Source: Bradyrhizobium sp. SZCCT0231
GTDB taxonomy: Bacteria; Pseudomonadota; Alphaproteobacteria; Rhizobiales; Xanthobacteraceae
Assembly (NCBI RefSeq): GCF_018130245.1
Contig: NZ_JAFCKP010000003.1
Coordinates: 496,001-560,000, forward strand
DNA length: 64,000 bases
Reading direction: 5' to 3'
Shown: piece by piece, positions 8,888 through 19,877 of the stretch
Layout: every line of letters begins with the position of its first letter
Numbering within the stretch: the first letter of the stretch is position 1
Translations under genes and position numbers: made by a program
The notes under the pieces: generated by a model
The model's input: only the letters and a program-made list of their open reading frames with translations
The model's database searches: none
Told to the model about the DNA's origin: nothing

Positions 8888-9931
8888 CTAGCTGTTCGGT
8901 CCGCGGTCCATGCTGACGGGCTGCCAGCGGCGGAGCGCGGTGTTCTGCAGCACCGACGGATTGACGCAGCTTACCGGCCACATGCCCTGAAGCACCAGTG
9001 ACAATTCGTAGCCCACGCGGCGCTTGCGCGCTTCGTCAAACCGTGCCGAGGCCGAGGCGACGTGGGCGGTCAGGGTCACGTTCTCCATGCCGAGCAGGGG
9101 ATTGTTGTGCGAGGGCGGTTCCTTCTCCAGCACGTCGAGGGCGGCATGCGCGATCCAGCCCTCTTGCAGCGCCTTGATCAGGCTCTCCTCGTCCACGGTG
9201 GCCCCGCGCCCGGTGTTGATGAAGATCGAACCCTTCTTCATCTGCCGAAAATGCTTCTCGGTCAGCATGTGATGCACCTCGGGCCGTGCCGGGGCGTGCA
9301 TCGAGACGAAGTCGGACTGCGACAGCACCTCGTTCAGCGTCGCCGGGATCACGCCGTGGTCGTACATCAGCGTTTCCTGGATGAAGGGATCGTAGGCCAT
9401 CATGCGCAGGCCGAAGGGCGCGGCGCGCTTCGCAACAGCACGCGCCACGCGGCCGAACGAGATGAAGCCGAGCGTCTGGCCCATCAGCCTCGGGATCTTG
9501 AGCAGTGCCGGCCGGCCCTCGGCCCAGCGGCCGTCACGCGCCATCCGGTCCTGCTCGACCAGGCGGCGGAAGCCCGCGAGCAGCAGCATCATGGCGTGGT
9601 CGGCGACCTCCTCGATGAAGGTGTCGGGGATGTTGGTCACCGGAATTCCACGGGCGGTGGCGGCCTTGACGTCGACACTGTCGACGCCGACCGAGCCGAG
9701 CGTGATGACCTTGCAGCCCTCGAGCGCGTCGATGATCGGTTTGGTGATCGGGATGCCCTTGGCGTAGATGGCGTCGGCATTTTTCGCGGCGGCGATGAAC
9801 CCGGCCTCGTCGGCGGGCGCCTCGACGATCTCGGCATCGATCGGATCGAGCGCCTCGCGCTCGTAGGAATAATCGCTGCCCGCGACGGTGAAGCTCGCAC
9901 CCTTCGGCGTCACCACCCTGTATTTCGGCAT
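8888..9931 (-). CDS. D-isomer-specific 2-hydroxyacid dehydrogenase (CtBP-like)
   Basis: NAD-dependent dehydrogenase of 2-hydroxyacids, 347 residues. The catalytic trio is present: Arg in INTGRGATVDE, Glu in LDVLEKEPP and His in LTAHVAS. The nucleotide-binding loop reads LGFISFGRVAR, so the second glycine of the usual GxGxxG is Ser (the codon on the minus strand is TCG). It precedes the sugar ABC genes on the same strand and may act on a product of the imported compound, but that is inference. The start at 9931 (MPKYRVVTPKG) gives a normal family N-terminus. Confidence 0.88.
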   Translation of the reverse strand: MPKYRVVTPKGASFTVAGSDYSYEREALDPIDAEIVEAPADEAGFIAAAKNADAIYAKGIPITKPIIDALEGCKVITLGSVGVDSVDVKAATARGIPVTNIPDTFIEEVADHAMMLLLAGFRRLVEQDRMARDGRWAEGRPALLKIPRLMGQTLGFISFGRVARAVAKRAAPFGLRMMAYDPFIQETLMYDHGVIPATLNEVLSQSDFVSMHAPARPEVHHMLTEKHFRQMKKGSIFINTGRGATVDEESLIKALQEGWIAHAALDVLEKEPPSHNNPLLGMENVTLTAHVASASARFDEARKRRVGYELSLVLQGMWPVSCVNPSVLQNTALRRWQPVSMDRGPNS

Positions 9932-10183
9932 GTCCTGCTCCCGATTTGGTTTCTTGTTGTGACCCGCCTTCGTGGCGGGCCTTTGCGTCTTTTACGCGAA
10001 ATCGGGGCGGGTGCGTACAATTCCCGGTTGTCACGAGCGCGATATATGTCCGTTTTTCCGTGCGCGGTCAGGGCTTCTACGGAGGCACGTAAGTAACTTG
10101 CTAAGGGCTCGCCCACTAAAAATTGATTCGATTTTGATCGATCTGATCGCGTGCCCGTGTCCCATCATTGCCGGAGTTAACCT

Positions 10184-11869
10184 GTGAAGTTGAGCAATCT
10201 GAAGATCGCGCCCAAGCTGGGCATTCTTGTCGGCGTCACCTTGTTCGGCTTGTGCGTCTCCGGCGTCCTCGCCGGCTATCTGATGAAGCGCGAGATGGTG
10301 AATGCGCGCATCGACCAGACCAAGGCAATCGTCGAGCTGGCCCGCAACTACGCCGCCACGCTGGTGAAGCGGGTCAATGCCGGCGAGATGACCAAGGATG
10401 CCGCGCTCGCCGAGCTGCGCCGCTACGGCAATGCGATGACCTACGACAAGGGCTCCGGCTATCTGTTCGGCACCACCTACGACGGCATCACGCAGCTTGC
10501 GCCCGATCCGAAGGTGATCGGCCAGAACCGCATGGACGTGGAGACGAACGGCCGGAAGCTGTCTCGCGAGCTCATGGACGGTGTGAAGGCGAACGGCGAG
10601 ATCCTGCTGTTCTACGAATATATGAAGCCCGGCCAGGCCAAGCCGATCCGTAAGCTCGGCTACGCCGTCGCGGTGCCCGGCTTCGAGATGTATCTCGGCA
10701 CCGGCGCCTATCTCGAGGACATCGACGAGAAGATGGGCCCGGTCTACTGGCTGCTTGGCCTTGCCATGCTCGGCATCTTCATTGTCGCCGGCGGCGTCGC
10801 CTGGCTGATCGGCCGCGGCATCAGCCGCCCGCTGGCGCTGCTCGGCGGTCGCATGAAGGACCTCGCCGACGGCAAGCTCGAAGGCGACATTCCGGGCGTC
10901 GGCCGCGGCGACGAGGTCGGCGCAATGGCCGCTACGGTGCAGATCTTCAAGGACAATGCGGTCCGTATCCGCGACCTCGAGAAGACCGAAGCCGATGCCC
11001 AGGAGCGCGCCGCGGCGGAACGTCGCAGTGCGATGGACGAGATCGCCAACGACTTCGAACGCAGCGTCAACGGTATCGTCCGCTCGGTCTCCTCGGCCGC
11101 GGCCGGCATGCAGACGACGGCGCAGTCGATGACCGCAACCGCCAGCGACGCCTCGTCGCGTGCGGCGACGGTCGGCGCTGCCTCGCAAAAGGCTTCCGGC
11201 AATGTCGGCACGGTCGCGGCGGCCGCCGAGGAGCTGTCGAGCTCGGTCGCGGAAATCTCCCGCCAGGTCACGCGCTCGACCGAAGTGGCGAGCCGCGCCG
11301 TCAACGATGCCGAGCGTACCAACGCCACCGTCCAGGTGCTCTCCTCCGGCGCCGAGAAGATCGGCGAGGTCGTCAAGCTGATCCACTCGATCGCGGCGCA
11401 GACCAACCTGCTCGCGCTCAACGCCACCATCGAAGCGGCCCGCGCCGGCGAGTCCGGCCGCGGCTTCGCCGTGGTCGCCTCCGAGGTCAAGGCGCTCGCC
11501 AACCAGACCGCGAAGGCGACCGAGGAGATCTCCGCCCAGGTCGCGGCAATGCAGACCTCGACCAGCGACGCGGTCGCGGCCATCTCCGGCATCACCCAGA
11601 CGATCGCCGAGATGAGCGAGATCACCGCGGGCATTTCCGCGTCGATCGAGCAGCAGGGCGAGGCGACGCGCGAGATCGCGCGCAACATCCAGTCGGTCGC
11701 GGCCGGTTCGAGCGAGATCAACGCCAATATCGGCAGCGTCACCTCGGCCGCGGAAGCGACCGGCACGGCGGCCGGCGACGTGCTCACCAACGCACGCGAA
11801 CTGGACAGCCAATCCGGCGCGCTGCGCAACGCGGTGGATGGCTTCCTCGCCAAGGTGCGGGCGGCGTAA
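10184..11869 (+). CDS. Methyl-accepting chemotaxis protein with single Cache domain
   Basis: Membrane chemoreceptor of 561 residues. It starts at GTG 10184, with GGAG 7 bases upstream. Order: membrane segment (about 12-32), periplasmic single-Cache domain (about 38-180, with [20 protein letters not shown]), second membrane segment (about 185-208), HAMP (about 209-262) and a signalling domain whose hairpin tip reads [20 protein letters not shown]. There is no C-terminal CheR/CheB-docking pentapeptide. It stands alone, divergent from the dehydrogenase gene, and is closed by a strong terminator. The ligand is unknown; single-Cache domains commonly bind small carboxylates. Confidence 0.95.
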   Translation: MKLSNLKIAPKLGILVGVTLFGLCVSGVLAGYLMKREMVNARIDQTKAIVELARNYAATLVKRVNAGEMTKDAALAELRRYGNAMTYDKGSGYLFGTTYDGITQLAPDPKVIGQNRMDVETNGRKLSRELMDGVKANGEILLFYEYMKPGQAKPIRKLGYAVAVPGFEMYLGTGAYLEDIDEKMGPVYWLLGLAMLGIFIVAGGVAWLIGRGISRPLALLGGRMKDLADGKLEGDIPGVGRGDEVGAMAATVQIFKDNAVRIRDLEKTEADAQERAAAERRSAMDEIANDFERSVNGIVRSVSSAAAGMQTTAQSMTATASDASSRAATVGAASQKASGNVGTVAAAAEELSSSVAEISRQVTRSTEVASRAVNDAERTNATVQVLSSGAEKIGEVVKLIHSIAAQTNLLALNATIEAARAGESGRGFAVVASEVKALANQTAKATEEISAQVAAMQTSTSDAVAAISGITQTIAEMSEITAGISASIEQQGEATREIARNIQSVAAGSSEINANIGSVTSAAEATGTAAGDVLTNARELDSQSGALRNAVDGFLAKVRAA

Positions 11870-11890
11870 ATTCTTGCGCTGAATTCGTAG

Positions 11891-11926
11891 GGTGGGCAAA
11901 GACGCGAAGCGTCGTGCCCACCTTTT
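11891..11926 (+). terminator. Rho-independent terminator after chemoreceptor gene
   Basis: An 8-bp outer stem (GGTGGGCA with TGCCCACC) encloses an inner stem (GACGC-GAA-GCGTC) and is followed by CCTTTTCTTTT. It lies 21 bases after the chemoreceptor stop. The same GTAGGGTGGGCAAAG core recurs in the repeats at 25.6 and 43.9 kb. Confidence 0.75.
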
Positions 11927-11935
11927 CTTTTCTTG

Positions 11936-12042
11936 ACTGTCGTGCCCCGCGAAGGCGGGGCATCCAGTACGCCGCGGCTTCTCGGTTCTAGCCGCGCTGT
12001 CTCGGAGTACTGGATCGCCCGGTCAAGCCGGGCGATGACAGT
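11936..12042. repeat. Palindromic intergenic repeat
   Basis: Long imperfect inverted repeat bounded by ACTGTC and GACAGT, with the inner pair CCAGTAC and GTACTGG and two small GC-rich hairpins. It lies between the convergent chemoreceptor and Bug-protein genes. The same type, with the same CCAGTA.../...TACTGG inner pair, occurs at 39.3-39.5 kb. Confidence 0.75.
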
Positions 12043-12054
12043 TTCCTAGGACGC

Positions 12055-13032
12055 CTACTGCTTCTCGATCTTCGCGTTCGTGATCAGTTTCTCCCACAGC
12101 ACCAGCTGCTCGTTCACGAAAGTGCCGAGCTGCTCCGGCGTGCCGGAAAAGGCGTCCATGCCGAGCGTGGCGAGCTTGGCCTTGATCTCCGGCTTCTCGA
12201 CGATCTTGCGGATCTCGGCGTTGAGCCGCGTTACGATCTCCTTCGGCATGCCGGCGGGGCCGAAATAGCCCTGCCACGACGAGATGTCGAAATCCGGCAC
12301 GCCCGCCTCCTGCATCGAGGGCAGGTGCGGCACCAGCGGCGAGCGCTCCTTGGTGGTGACGGCGAGCGCGCGCAGGGCGTTGCCGTTGACGTGGGGCAGG
12401 CCGGTCAGGATGTCGACGAACATCATCGAGACGCGGCCGCCCATGACGTCGTTGAGCGCCGGCGGCGAGCTCTTGTAGGGCACGTGCAAGAGGTCGAGCC
12501 CGGCATTGTGCGCGAAGGTCGCACCCGACACGATCGCCGACGACGAGCCCGAGGCGTAGCTCAGCTTGCCCGGATTGGCCTTGCCATACGCGACGAGCTC
12601 GGCGACGGACTTGGCCGGCACTTCCGGATTGATGACCAGCATGAAGGGCAAATCGCCGGTGCGGGCGATCGGGGTGAAATCCTTGACCGGATCGTAGGTG
12701 AGGCTCTTGAGCAGATAGGGATTGGCCGAATGCGTGGTGTTGGTCGTCACCAGCAGCGTGTAGCCGTCGGGGGCGGCTTTCGCGACGTAGCTCGCGGCGA
12801 GCATGCCGTTGGCGCCCGCCTTGTTCTCGATGACGATGCCGACCCCGAGCGCCTGCGACAGATGCTGCGAGATCAGGCGCGTCGTGGTGTCGGTGCCGCT
12901 GCCGGCCGCGAACGGCAGCACCAGCGTGATGTTGCGGCTGGGATAGTTGTCGGCCTGGGCCGTGGATGCCGCAGTGAGGCAAAGTGCGGCCGCGCCGACG
13001 GTCCGCAGGTTTCGAATCAACGCTGAAATCAT
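12055..13032 (-). CDS. Bug-family (TTT) periplasmic binding protein, orphan
   Basis: Tripartite tricarboxylate transporter substrate-binding protein, 325 residues. A signal peptide ends near AASTAQA. Typical Bug stretches: YPSRNITLVLPFAAGSGTDT, VENKAGANG-like IENKAGANGMLAASYVAKA, and PYKSSPPALNDVMGGRVSMM. The ATG at 13032 is preceded by GAGGGAA. No TctA/TctB membrane genes are nearby, as is usual for the many orphan Bug proteins. These bind carboxylic acids or related compounds; the ligand here is unknown. Confidence 0.92.
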   Translation of the reverse strand: MISALIRNLRTVGAAALCLTAASTAQADNYPSRNITLVLPFAAGSGTDTTTRLISQHLSQALGVGIVIENKAGANGMLAASYVAKAAPDGYTLLVTTNTTHSANPYLLKSLTYDPVKDFTPIARTGDLPFMLVINPEVPAKSVAELVAYGKANPGKLSYASGSSSAIVSGATFAHNAGLDLLHVPYKSSPPALNDVMGGRVSMMFVDILTGLPHVNGNALRALAVTTKERSPLVPHLPSMQEAGVPDFDISSWQGYFGPAGMPKEIVTRLNAEIRKIVEKPEIKAKLATLGMDAFSGTPEQLGTFVNEQLVLWEKLITNAKIEKQ

Positions 13033-13194
13033 GTCTGGTCGTTCCCTCTTTTTGGTTGGCGGGGAACCTAGCTTCTCTTCGTCAAGATCGGAAGACGTGA
13101 GTTTCGTGCCCCGGGCACAGTGCAGCGCACCGCTCTACGCGACGTGATGCACTGCTGAACCGGGACACGAGAGCCTAATGACCGCGCTACGGAA

Positions 13195-14130
13195 TTACTT
13201 CACCGCCGAGCCCTGGCGCGATGCGAGCACGACGCCGGCGAGCACCAGCGCGTAGCCGATCAGGTGGAACGGCTGGAGCTTTTCGCCCAGCAGCAGGATC
13301 GCCATCGCCGAGCCGAACACCGGCACCAGATGGAAGAACGGCGCCGCCCGGTTCGGCCCGATCAGCGCGACGCCGCGGTTGAAGAAGAGATAGGCGAGGG
13401 TGGAGGGAAAGATCAGGATGTAGCCCAGCGTCGCCAGCGTGATCGCGTCGAATTGCAGCACGCGGCCGCTCGCCGCCTCCCAGATCGCGGTGGGCAGCAG
13501 CATCGTCGCGCCGCAGCAGGTGGTGAAGGACAGGAAGGAGAGCTGATGGATCTTCGGCCGGCGCGGGATGAAGGCCGAGTAGAGCCCGAACGCCACCAGC
13601 GAGGAGGCGAACATGATGTCGCCCCTGTTGAAGCTGATGCTCGCGAGCGCGGCGAGGTCGCCGCGCAGGATGATGATCAGCACGCCGAGCAGCGAGATCG
13701 CGATGCCGCCGAGCTGCGCGCCGGTCAGCCGTACGCCGAACAGCACCAGCGACCACAGCGCCACGAACAGCGGACCTGCCGACTGGATCAGTAGCGCGTT
13801 CAGCGCCTCGGTGTATTGCATCGCCCAGTACGAGATCGCGTTGTTGAAGGCAAAGCCGACCAGCGACAGGAACAGCATCAAGGGCAGGCTCCTGCGCAAG
13901 GCAGGCCAGTCGCGCTTCAGATGCGGCCAGGCGAACGGCAACAGGATCAGGAACACACCGAACCAGCGGATCGTGGTGATCGTCAGCGGCGGCACATGCG
14001 CGCCGACATGGCGTGCGAGCACGATGTTGCCGGCCCAGAACAGCGAGGTCAGGCTGAGCAGCAGATAAGGCTGGTTGTTGAGCCAACTGGCCGGACTGGC
14101 GGCCGGTGGCGCGGGCGAAGCGATCGTCAT
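13195..14130 (-). CDS. EamA/DMT-family transporter (paralogue 1)
   Basis: Drug/metabolite transporter superfamily protein with two EamA repeats and about ten membrane segments. The ATG at 14130 is preferred over a GTG at 14172 because it puts 15 residues before the conserved WLNNQPYLLLSLTSLFWAGN, exactly matching the start of the paralogue at 15606. The two proteins share QPYLLLS near the N-terminus and IGPNRAAPFFHLVPVFGS versus IGANRAAPFFHVVPVFGS near the C-terminus, so they are clear duplicates. The substrate is unknown; family members export amino acids and other small metabolites. Confidence 0.93.
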   Translation of the reverse strand: MTIASPAPPAASPASWLNNQPYLLLSLTSLFWAGNIVLARHVGAHVPPLTITTIRWFGVFLILLPFAWPHLKRDWPALRRSLPLMLFLSLVGFAFNNAISYWAMQYTEALNALLIQSAGPLFVALWSLVLFGVRLTGAQLGGIAISLLGVLIIILRGDLAALASISFNRGDIMFASSLVAFGLYSAFIPRRPKIHQLSFLSFTTCCGATMLLPTAIWEAASGRVLQFDAITLATLGYILIFPSTLAYLFFNRGVALIGPNRAAPFFHLVPVFGSAMAILLLGEKLQPFHLIGYALVLAGVVLASRQGSAVK

Positions 14131-14223
14131 GAGCGTTGCATGCAAGCTTGCGCCGGATTGCCGTGATGACACAAGTCACAGGGCCGCAATGCTACAATGC
14201 AGGTATGACCCGGGGAGGCGCCA

Positions 14224-14619
14224 TTGGCGGTTAATATGTTGAACATCGAGGGCCTGGAGCGGCTCGATCCGAATGCACCGGTGGTGATGCTGAACCTGAT
14301 GCGCTTCCACGCGCGCTCGCGCGACGGCGATGGGTCGGGCTGGGATGCGTATCTGCGCTACAGCGCGATCACGGTGCCGATGATCAGGGCGCGCGGCGGC
14401 ACGCTGCTCTGGACCGGCGAGGCGAAGGCGGTCGCGCTCGGCCCACATCAGGGTAACCAGTGGGACTTCGTCGCGCTGGTCTATTACCCGTCCGTCGCGG
14501 CCTTTCTCGACATGATGACGTCGGAAGCCTACGAGCGTGAAGCCGACCCGCATCGCGTCAACGGCTGCGCCGAGCACGTCATCATCGCGACGAGCGAGGC
14601 CTACAGCAAGTTCAAGTGA
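14224..14619 (+). CDS. DUF1330-family protein
   Basis: Small alpha/beta protein of 131 residues with a DUF1330-like (dimeric alpha-beta barrel) pattern: APVVMLNLMRFH near the N-terminus, then GTLLWTGEAKAVALG, WDFVALVYYPSVAAFLDMM and a C-terminal EAYSKF. The TTG start at 14224 is chosen because GGGGAGG lies 5 bases upstream; the ATG at 14236 would be too far from it. It sits alone on the plus strand between two minus-strand EamA paralogues. Its function is not known. Confidence 0.85.
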   Translation: MAVNMLNIEGLERLDPNAPVVMLNLMRFHARSRDGDGSGWDAYLRYSAITVPMIRARGGTLLWTGEAKAVALGPHQGNQWDFVALVYYPSVAAFLDMMTSEAYEREADPHRVNGCAEHVIIATSEAYSKFK

Positions 14620-14673
14620 GGTAGTGCGCGGACTTGCTAACCCTCAGCTGCGCGCTTTGAAAAATACTTGCGG

Positions 14674-15606
14674 CTATGTCGCCTGCTTCCTCGAGGCCGC
14701 AAACACACCGGCCAGCACCAGCGCAAAACCGATGAAGTGGAACGCCTGCGGGTGCTCGCCCAGAAATGCCATCGCCATGATCGAGCCGAACACCGGCACG
14801 ACGTGGAAGAACGGCGCGGCGCGGTTGGCGCCGATCAGGCGCACGCCGCGATTGAAGCAGAGATAGGCGAGCGCCGAGGGGAAAACGGCGACGTAGAACA
14901 GGGTCAAGAGGTTCGGCCCGTCGAGCTTCATCACCGGGCGCGCGGACAGTTCCCAGATCTCCAGCGGAATGAGACAGGCGGCGCCGCAGCCGAAGGTGAA
15001 GGCGAGGAACGAGAGGCCGTGCATCGGCGGCCGCTTCAGTGACAGCACCGAATAGAGCGCGAAGATCAGGAGTGCGAGCAGGAAGATCAGGTCGCCCTTG
15101 TTGAAGTCGATGCTCGACAGCGTGGTGAAATCGCCGTGCAGCAGGATGGTCAGCACGCCGCACATCGACAGCAGCACGCCGAAGGCCTGCGCCGCGGTGA
15201 GCCGGATGCCGAGGATGACCAGCGACCACAGCGCCACCAGCAGCGGCGCGGCCGACTGCAGCAGCAGCGTATTGAGCGCCTGGGTATGCTCCAGCGCCCA
15301 ATATTGCAGCGTGTTGAAGGCGCCGATGCCGGTGACCGAGAGCGTGACCATCAGGCCGAGCTTGCCGCGGATGGCCGGCCAGTCCTGCACGAGGTGCTTC
15401 CAGGCGAACGGCAGCACGAGCAGGAAGGCGAAGAACCAGCGCAGGAACGACAGCGTGACCGGCGGGATGTGGCCGGCGGCGAGCCGCCCGACGATGGCGT
15501 TGCCGGCCCAGCACAGCGCGGTGATGCTGAGCAGCAGATAAGGCTGGTTGGCGATCCAGCTGTGGCCGGATGTTGCCGCGCTCGTGGTCTGGCCGGTGGC
15601 GGACAT
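14674..15606 (-). CDS. EamA/DMT-family transporter (paralogue 2)
   Basis: Second EamA transporter, 310 residues and about ten membrane segments, aligned over its length with the gene at 13195-14130 (WIANQPYLLLSITALCWAGN near the start; RGVRLIGANRAAPFFHVVPV near the end). Both are on the minus strand with the DUF1330 gene between them. Many differences in the middle suggest an old duplication or separate acquisition rather than a recent copy. The substrate is unknown. Confidence 0.93.
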   Translation of the reverse strand: MSATGQTTSAATSGHSWIANQPYLLLSITALCWAGNAIVGRLAAGHIPPVTLSFLRWFFAFLLVLPFAWKHLVQDWPAIRGKLGLMVTLSVTGIGAFNTLQYWALEHTQALNTLLLQSAAPLLVALWSLVILGIRLTAAQAFGVLLSMCGVLTILLHGDFTTLSSIDFNKGDLIFLLALLIFALYSVLSLKRPPMHGLSFLAFTFGCGAACLIPLEIWELSARPVMKLDGPNLLTLFYVAVFPSALAYLCFNRGVRLIGANRAAPFFHVVPVFGSIMAMAFLGEHPQAFHFIGFALVLAGVFAASRKQAT

Positions 15607-17325
<1,719 letters not shown>

Positions 17326-17362
17326 CGATATCTTACCGGGACGCGCGTATAGTTGAGTAGAA

Positions 17363-18955
17363 ATGGCTGATTACTACCCGCTGATCGCCCGCGCTATTGC
17401 CGCCCTGGACCCCAACGCTCCCGGCGAAAGCCGTCGCGCGCTCTATGAGCGGGCGCGCACGGCCCTGATCGCGCAGCTGCGCAGTGTGCAGCCGCCGCTT
17501 TCCGAATCCGAGATCACGCGCGAACGGCTGTCGCTGGAAGAGGCCGTCCGCAAGGTCGAATCGGAGGCCGCCCAGCGTGCCCGCGAGGCCTCGCGTCCCG
17601 GTGGCGGCGCCCGCCCCAGCGGCAGTGGCGATGCCTTCCGCCGCGCCAGCACCCGTGCCACCGAGGCGAGCCCGCCTGCGCCCCAGCCGCGCACCCGTCC
17701 GGCCCCGACGCCGCCGCGGGCCGACCGCCCGTCGTTCAACGTCGATGACCAGGGCGAGGCCCCGCGTCCGCCGCGCGCTCCCCGTTTCGACGCCCCGCGT
17801 CAGGCGGGACCCTCCGCCCCGCCGCCGACGCCGGAGCCGCCGGCCGGGCGCGATCGCCAAGCTGCGCGCCGTCCGCCCGACATCGGACCACCGCCGCCGC
17901 AGTCGCCCGGCGTGCGCGGCTTCCGCGACATCACGGCCGATGCCAATGATCTCGGCGGCGCTGCCGCGCAGGCCAGCCGCGCCGCGCGGCGCACCTATGC
18001 CAACGTGCCCTCGCCCTCGCCGGAATTCGACCGGCTGGAGCCGAGCCTGGAAAGCCGCGCCGGCGAGTCCGAGGCGCCCTATTCCTACGACGAGTCGGTC
18101 GAGGAGGCCGAGCGCTACGCGCCGCAGCCGCCCTCGCCGCGTCCGCGCATCGCGCCTGACCGTGACGCCAAGAAGGCTAAGCGCGCCGGCTCCGCGTTCC
18201 CGTTCAAGAGCGCGATCGCCGTCGGCATCGTGCTGATCCTGATCGGCGTCGGAATGGTCACGCGCGAGTCGCTGGTCCGGACCGCCACCAACCTGTTCAA
18301 GTCCTCGCCGACCCAGGTGGTGGAGGCGCCGAAGGATCCGTCGCAGCCGCAGAGCAAGCCGAAGATTCCCGATCGCGTCGGTCAACCCTCGGCCAGCGAC
18401 CAGCCGGTCGCGCCGGTGGCGCAGAAGGTCGTGCTCTACGACGAGGATCCGTCCGATCCGAAGGGCAAGCAGTTTGTCGGCTCGGTGGTGTGGCGGCTGG
18501 AGCCGATCAAGGCCTCGGGCAACCAGAAGGCCGACGTCGCCGTGCGCGCGGACATCGAGATCCCCGACCGCAAGTTCAAGATGACGATGTCGTTCCGCCG
18601 CAACACCGACTCCTCGCTGCCGGCGAGCCACACTGCGGAGCTGACCTTCATCCTGCCGCAGGATTTTCCCGGCGGCAGCGTCTCCAACGTGCCGGGCATC
18701 CTGATGAAGTCGAACGAGCAGGCGCGCGGCACCCCGCTCGCCGGCCTCGCGGTCAAGGTCACCGACGGCTTCTTCCTGGTCGGCCTCTCCAATGTCGATG
18801 CCGACCGTTCCCGCAACGTGCAGCTCCTGAAGGAGCGCTCCTGGTTCGACGTGCCGCTGGTCTACGCCAACCAGCGCCGCGCCATCATCGCCATCGAGAA
18901 GGGCGCCCCCGGCGAGCGCGCCTTCAACGACGCGTTCGCGCAGTGGGGCGATTGA
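17363..18955 (+). CDS. Uncharacterised single-pass membrane protein, proline-rich
   Basis: A 530-residue protein with no domain I can name. Residues 1-75 are a helical, charged region (ADYYPLIARAIAALDPNAPG...). Residues about 75-275 are low-complexity and rich in Pro, Arg and Ala. One membrane segment lies at about 280-300 (SAIAVGIVLILIGVGMV), and a folded C-terminal part of about 180 residues (about 350-530) would be periplasmic. It follows purA by 37 bases on the same strand and may share its transcript. The long flexible linker resembles cell-envelope tethers, but this is only a shape argument. Confidence 0.85.
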   Translation: MADYYPLIARAIAALDPNAPGESRRALYERARTALIAQLRSVQPPLSESEITRERLSLEEAVRKVESEAAQRAREASRPGGGARPSGSGDAFRRASTRATEASPPAPQPRTRPAPTPPRADRPSFNVDDQGEAPRPPRAPRFDAPRQAGPSAPPPTPEPPAGRDRQAARRPPDIGPPPPQSPGVRGFRDITADANDLGGAAAQASRAARRTYANVPSPSPEFDRLEPSLESRAGESEAPYSYDESVEEAERYAPQPPSPRPRIAPDRDAKKAKRAGSAFPFKSAIAVGIVLILIGVGMVTRESLVRTATNLFKSSPTQVVEAPKDPSQPQSKPKIPDRVGQPSASDQPVAPVAQKVVLYDEDPSDPKGKQFVGSVVWRLEPIKASGNQKADVAVRADIEIPDRKFKMTMSFRRNTDSSLPASHTAELTFILPQDFPGGSVSNVPGILMKSNEQARGTPLAGLAVKVTDGFFLVGLSNVDADRSRNVQLLKERSWFDVPLVYANQRRAIIAIEKGAPGERAFNDAFAQWGD

Positions 18956-18975
18956 GGCAAGCGAGCACTATCCTC

Positions 18976-19078
18976 GTCATTCCGGGGCGTGCGAAGCGCG
19001 AGCCCGGAATCCATCGTGCTGCGCGTGATGCCGGGAAATGGATTCCGGGCTCGACGCTACGCGTCGCCCCGGAATGAC
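18976..19078. repeat. Palindromic intergenic repeat
   Basis: Imperfect inverted repeat: GTCATTCCGGGGCG and CGCCCCGGAATGAC at the ends, with AGCCCGGAATCCAT and ATGGATTCCGGGCT inside. It lies between convergent genes and may help end both transcripts. Confidence 0.75.
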
Positions 19079-19093
19079 ATTCTGTATGGATTA

Positions 19094-19369
19094 CTACTGC
19101 GCCGCCGCTTCCCGCTTGCGCGATGCTGCGGCGGCTGCGTGCTCGCGGTCCATCACGGCGCGGCAGCCGGGGCTGACATGGGCCTTGTTCCGCACCATGC
19201 AGGCGGTGATCCGCGGGATATCCGGAATTTCACGGGAGCACAGCCGCATCGCATCGCCCGAGCACATCTGCTGTGCTTCGGACGAGAAGGCGAGGCCGGG
19301 TGATGTCTGGAGCGCGAGGCTGGTGATAGCGCAAGCGAAGAGCGAAGCGATCGTCTGAAGGCGTGTCAT
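19094..19369 (-). CDS. Small exported cysteine-rich-repeat protein
   Basis: A 91-residue protein. The ATG at 19369 gives a signal peptide (MTRLQTIASLFACAITSLAL...GLAF). The mature part has Cys in the spacing MCSGDAMRLCSREIPDIPRI-x-C-x9-C, resembling the cysteine-rich (GLG1-type) repeat found in small alphaproteobacterial exported proteins. A second protein of the same pattern is encoded at 19878-20135, separated by a 74-residue gene. Function unknown; disulphides are likely in the periplasm. Confidence 0.75.
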   Translation of the reverse strand: MTRLQTIASLFACAITSLALQTSPGLAFSSEAQQMCSGDAMRLCSREIPDIPRITACMVRNKAHVSPGCRAVMDREHAAAAASRKREAAAQ

Positions 19370-19616
19370 GTGGAATGGGTCCCCGATTTCCCGTGGGCTT
19401 GAGCCACTTGGTTTTTGGGGCGCCGCACGCGGCTTGAGCTGCCGCATGTCACAGCCTTCACGTCGGGAACTTTGTCCCGCATGTGGTCGCTCGATTACTT
19501 GATGTCGAATCGAAAGTGCTGCGCCGCCCGAGCGAAGTATGCGCCATTGTCACGAGCCTGCAATGGTCAGCGCAAAGGAATTCGCAATTGTTGCACGCGA
19601 GTCACGTCGCGCGCGA

Positions 19617-19841
19617 TCAGATCGGCCGATCGGAGGATGCTGGTTCCGCGTCGCTCACGCCGAGAGCGGCGGAGTGTTCCTCGACGGCGGTGACGCCCTT
19701 GGCCGTGAGCTCGAACAGATCGCCGTCCTTCATCACGTAGCCGTCGGCGATCAGTTGCCCCACCTTGCCCTGCCGGTCGTCGGCAAACGCAACGGATTGG
19801 CTGATGTCCCGCAGGATCGAGAGTTCTTCGTCGCGCAACAT
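19617..19841 (-). CDS. Conserved small hypothetical protein (74 residues)
   Basis: A 74-residue acidic protein (MLRDEELSILRDISQSVAFA...) with the look of a small winged-helix fragment: a helix, KVGQLIADGYVMKDGDLFEL, then TAKGVTAVEEH. No export signal. It lies between the two cysteine-rich genes on the same strand, with a gap of about 36 bases to the upstream gene. Protein-like composition and the absence of a better frame support it; no function can be given. Confidence 0.65.
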   Translation of the reverse strand: MLRDEELSILRDISQSVAFADDRQGKVGQLIADGYVMKDGDLFELTAKGVTAVEEHSAALGVSDAEPASSDRPI

Positions 19842-19877
19842 GGCTTCACTCTCCGTTCGCGGGGATGGGTCCGATCC

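Noticed and set aside
10031-11899. A 622-codon minus-strand frame across the chemoreceptor gene
   Set aside because: Antisense shadow of a complete methyl-accepting protein; Arg/Asp/Leu-rich repeats only reflect the complementary codons.
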